From contig CALZEZ010000036.1 of the NCBI GenBank assembly GCA_945643825.1, positions 1-9,098 on the forward strand: a stretch of 9,098 nt of DNA, read 5' to 3'. The DNA is from an uncultured Lachnospiraceae bacterium (GTDB taxonomy: Bacteria; Bacillota; Clostridia; Lachnospirales; Lachnospiraceae). Shown in pieces: positions 7,213 through 9,098 of this stretch (positions are counted from its first letter, which is position 1; every line of letters starts with the position of its first letter). The notes below the pieces were generated by a model. That model ran no database searches and had not been told where the DNA came from. It saw nothing but the letters and a program-made list of their open reading frames with translations. A program made the translations under genes and the position numbers.

Positions 7213-7887
7213 TCAGTCCTCGATCAGATAACCGACACCCACCTTTGTCACTATATAGCTCTCTAATCCTGCCTGCTCCAGCTTCTTGCGAAGTCTGTTG
7301 ATATTGACGGTCAGGGTGTTGTCGTCGACAAAGCTGTCTGTCTCCCACAGGCTCTGCATGAGCTTCTCCCTACTGACTACCTTACCCTTATTCCTTAGCA
7401 GACAATAGAGAATGCGGTATTCATTTTTGGTGAGGGCAATCCTGCAATCCTCATACTGCAGGGACTGATCCCCGGTATCCAGCACGGAACCCCTGTGCTC
7501 TAACACCGGCGCTGCCATTCCAAAATCATAACTTCTGCGAAGCATGGCCTGCACCTTTGCCATGAGAACACTGCCATCAAACGGCTTCGCAATAAAATCA
7601 TCCGCCCCCATGTTCATTGCCATGACAATATTCATATTATCGGCTGCCGAGGAGATAAAGATAATCGGCACCTGCGATTTCTTACGAATCTCACTGCACC
7701 AGTGATATCCGTTAAAATACGGAAGTGTGATATCCAGCAACACAAGCTGCGGTTCATAGGCATTAAACACCGCGAGCACATCACGGAAGTCCTCCACCAG
7801 TCTGGTGTCCAGATTCCAGCTTGCGGCAAGCCCTGCCATACTCTCTGCAATTTCCCTATCGTCCTCTACAATTAATATCCTATACAT
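7213..7887 (-). CDS. BceR-type response regulator (OmpR/PhoB family)
   Basis: A 224-residue two-domain regulator. The receiver domain (1-117) has the acidic pocket Glu8-Asp9-Asp10, phospho-acceptor Asp52 in LLDITLPYFNG, Ser79-Ser80 as the switch hydroxyl position and Lys101 in AKPF. The winged-helix DNA-binding domain (about 125-222) has LTKNEYRILYCLL, the recognition-helix region FVDDNTLTVNINRLRKKL (187-203) typical of the BceR/GraR subgroup, and the terminal wing VGVGYLIED. The start MYRILIVEDD at 7887 is fixed by homology. The frame runs open to 8055, but that part overlaps the chemoreceptor gene. Unlike its neighbours it has no Shine-Dalgarno match in the bases just before the ATG, and a strong hairpin lies 13 bases upstream. 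It should be phosphorylated by the kinase encoded next to it. Its likely targets are the dyad at 5568-5587 and the ABC genes 2.4 kb downstream. Confidence 0.93.
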   Translation of the reverse strand: MYRILIVEDDREIAESMAGLAASWNLDTRLVEDFRDVLAVFNAYEPQLVLLDITLPYFNGYHWCSEIRKKSQVPIIFISSAADNMNIVMAMNMGADDFIAKPFDGSVLMAKVQAMLRRSYDFGMAAPVLEHRGSVLDTGDQSLQYEDCRIALTKNEYRILYCLLRNKGKVVSREKLMQSLWETDSFVDDNTLTVNINRLRKKLEQAGLESYIVTKVGVGYLIED

Positions 7888-7900
7888 AAAATACACAATA

Positions 7901-7923
7901 AGGGGGCGATGAGCTCGCCCCCT
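7901..7923 (-). terminator. Hairpin after the chemoreceptor gene, probable intrinsic terminator or attenuator
   Basis: Stem arms 7901-7909 and 7915-7923 (core GGGGGCGA / TCGCCCCC) give 9 bp around a 5-base loop. Read on the minus strand it is followed by TTATTGTGTATTTT, an interrupted T-rich run. That fits a terminator of moderate quality for the chemoreceptor gene. The same RNA segment leads straight into the response regulator start codon, so it may also act as an attenuator or leader structure of that gene. Confidence 0.65.
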
Positions 7924-7939
7924 CTCTTCCTCGTTACAA

Positions 7940-9098
7940 TTACAGTTTAAACTGCTCAATGATGCTTTCCAGCTTGATCGACAGTTCCTTGTTCTCCTCG
8001 GATTGTCTCTGAACCATACCGGCGATTTCAGCGGTATCCTCATTCTTCTCAACAATCGTATTGATTGCTACCTGATTCTCATTGGTGATGCACTTCACAT
8101 CCTCCATGTTGGTCTCAATCTCTGTAGCGAACTCGCTCAGCTGCTTAACCGCATTCTCCGCAGAGTCAAGCTGATTCTTAATGGAATCCACCTGCTCGCT
8201 GTAGGTTGTGGACTTATCGGCAAACTCCCTGAAGCGTTCCACAACGTCCTTCTCAATAAATTCGATAATCGTATCGAAGCAGTTATTTACGGTGTCAATA
8301 CTGTCATTTGCCTCCTTGCAGAGAATCTGAATCGCCGAAGCGGTATTTCTGGAGGTTTCTGCCAGTTTTCCAATCTCTCCTGCAACAACGGCAAAGCCAC
8401 GTCCTGCCTCTCCGGCTCTGGCTGCTTCAATGGAAGCATTTAAGGACAACAGATTGGTCTGTCCGGATATACTTAAGATCTCAGATGCCAGATCATTAAT
8501 CTTGGAAAGCTCTCTCAAGCTTACCAGCGCCTCCTGAACAGAGGACTTCGTTCTGACTAAGGTCTCCTGACCATTGTTATAAGCATCGTCTGCCTCATCC
8601 TTCATGGACTGGGCGCTTTCAATCACACCATCACTGGTATTTGCCGATGTAACAATGCTGTCCAAAACATCCTGAATGGCTCTATTAATCTTGTTAATCT
8701 CCTGATCGACATTTACCACAATCGTGTTCGTGTTCTGCATCGTTGCAGACAGCTCTTCCGTAGTTGCCACGTTGTCTGTCACACACTCCATGAGCTGACT
8801 GGAGGAGCCATGAAGATCATCGGCCTTACCATCTAAGGTACCAGAGCATTCCTGCAGCGTTTCCACAATTCCGCGAAGTGAGGCTATCAGGCTCTGCGTA
8901 GCATTCGTGATATTGCCAAGCTCATCGCCTCTTGCTGCAAACGGAGCAATCTCGTCCTTGCAGGTGATATCCAGATTCTGCAGATCCTTGATGCTGCTCT
9001 CAATCGGCTTCAGCGGCTTTGTAAGATTACGAATAACAAACAATGTTACAACCGTGAGAACGGCTAATGCAACGATAACCATAATAATCAGGGCAATC
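7940..9098 (-). CDS. Methyl-accepting chemotaxis protein, N-terminus cut off by the window edge
   Basis: This is the C-terminal 385 residues of a transmembrane chemoreceptor. The visible part begins inside the last membrane helix (IALIIMVIVALAVLTVVTLFVI), so the start and the ligand-binding domain lie beyond 9098; the ATG at 9082 is internal. Counting from that Met, a HAMP domain follows (about 20-72, starting RNLTKPLKPIE). Then comes a long antiparallel coiled coil whose tip (201-244) holds SISGQTNLLSLNASIEAARAG and GRGFAVVAGEIGKLAETS, the CheA/CheW-binding hairpin. Each coiled-coil arm spans roughly 20 heptads, so it belongs to the long receptor classes. It ends in SIIEQFKL with no CheR/CheB-tethering pentapeptide. 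It implies a chemotactic, probably flagellated cell. The ligand cannot be inferred. It runs in the same direction as the two-component genes and is separated from them by a hairpin. Confidence 0.95.
   Translation of the reverse strand, partial: IALIIMVIVALAVLTVVTLFVIRNLTKPLKPIESSIKDLQNLDITCKDEIAPFAARGDELGNITNATQSLIASLRGIVETLQECSGTLDGKADDLHGSSSQLMECVTDNVATTEELSATMQNTNTIVVNVDQEINKINRAIQDVLDSIVTSANTSDGVIESAQSMKDEADDAYNNGQETLVRTKSSVQEALVSLRELSKINDLASEILSISGQTNLLSLNASIEAARAGEAGRGFAVVAGEIGKLAETSRNTASAIQILCKEANDSIDTVNNCFDTIIEFIEKDVVERFREFADKSTTYSEQVDSIKNQLDSAENAVKQLSEFATEIETNMEDVKCITNENQVAINTIVEKNEDTAEIAGMVQRQSEENKELSIKLESIIEQFKL

Noticed and set aside
7195..7215. Short tandem repeat (CAGTGA-like units) between regulator and kinase genes
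   Set aside because: It has only two to three imperfect 6-base units in a 32-base gap; this is too small to claim a function.
7943..7954. Perfect 12-base palindrome CAGTTTAAACTG at the chemoreceptor stop
   Set aside because: It is made of the last codons (Phe-Lys-Leu) and the adjacent stop region. It does not match the TTACA-N4-TGTAA operator, and one such palindrome is expected by chance.
8003..8443. A 146-codon open frame on the plus strand
   Set aside because: It is antisense to the conserved chemoreceptor signalling domain. The open frame follows from the codon usage of that domain.

Overview
The window looks like chromosomal DNA of a motile gut-type Firmicute, most likely a clostridium of the Lachnospiraceae. 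The reasons are moderate GC, strong AGGAGG-type ribosome binding sites, frequent TTA-AAG codon pairs, a Firmicutes-style uxuA-uxuB pair, a Bce-type peptide-antibiotic module and a long chemoreceptor. Genus-level assignment is not possible from the sequence alone. The window is gene-dense: no stretch over 300 bases lacks a gene, and I see no rRNA, tRNA, CRISPR array or insertion sequence.

Positions 1-2660 (plus strand) hold the end of a hexuronate catabolic operon. A 5'-truncated uxuA (mannonate dehydratase) is followed 13 bases later by uxuB (fructuronate reductase). Together they turn D-fructuronate into D-mannonate and then 2-keto-3-deoxygluconate. The operon ends in two consecutive hairpins, the second being a symmetric terminator shared with the convergent gene on the other strand.

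Positions 2660-7890 hold a BceRSAB-type antimicrobial-peptide sensing and detoxification module, all on the minus strand. It contains a response regulator, an intramembrane-sensing histidine kinase, an ABC ATPase and a 10-TM FtsX-like permease. In this family the permease and kinase jointly sense a peptide antibiotic, and the regulator switches on the ABC genes. The module is split: a tag gene (3-methyladenine DNA glycosylase I) sits in opposite orientation between the kinase and the ATPase genes. The 150-base region between tag and the ATPase gene carries a perfect 20-base dyad that matches the BceR-type operator as I recall it. The dyad is placed to activate the ABC promoter, and it also covers the -35 box of the tag promoter. 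The tag and kinase genes converge and overlap by 4 bases with no terminator between them.

Positions 7890-9098 (minus strand) hold the 3' part of a methyl-accepting chemotaxis gene with its last membrane segment, a HAMP domain and the complete signalling domain. A strong hairpin separates it from the response regulator gene, whose start codon has no recognisable Shine-Dalgarno sequence.

Most of the genes belong to known families. The part worth following up is the regulatory architecture around tag and the Bce module.
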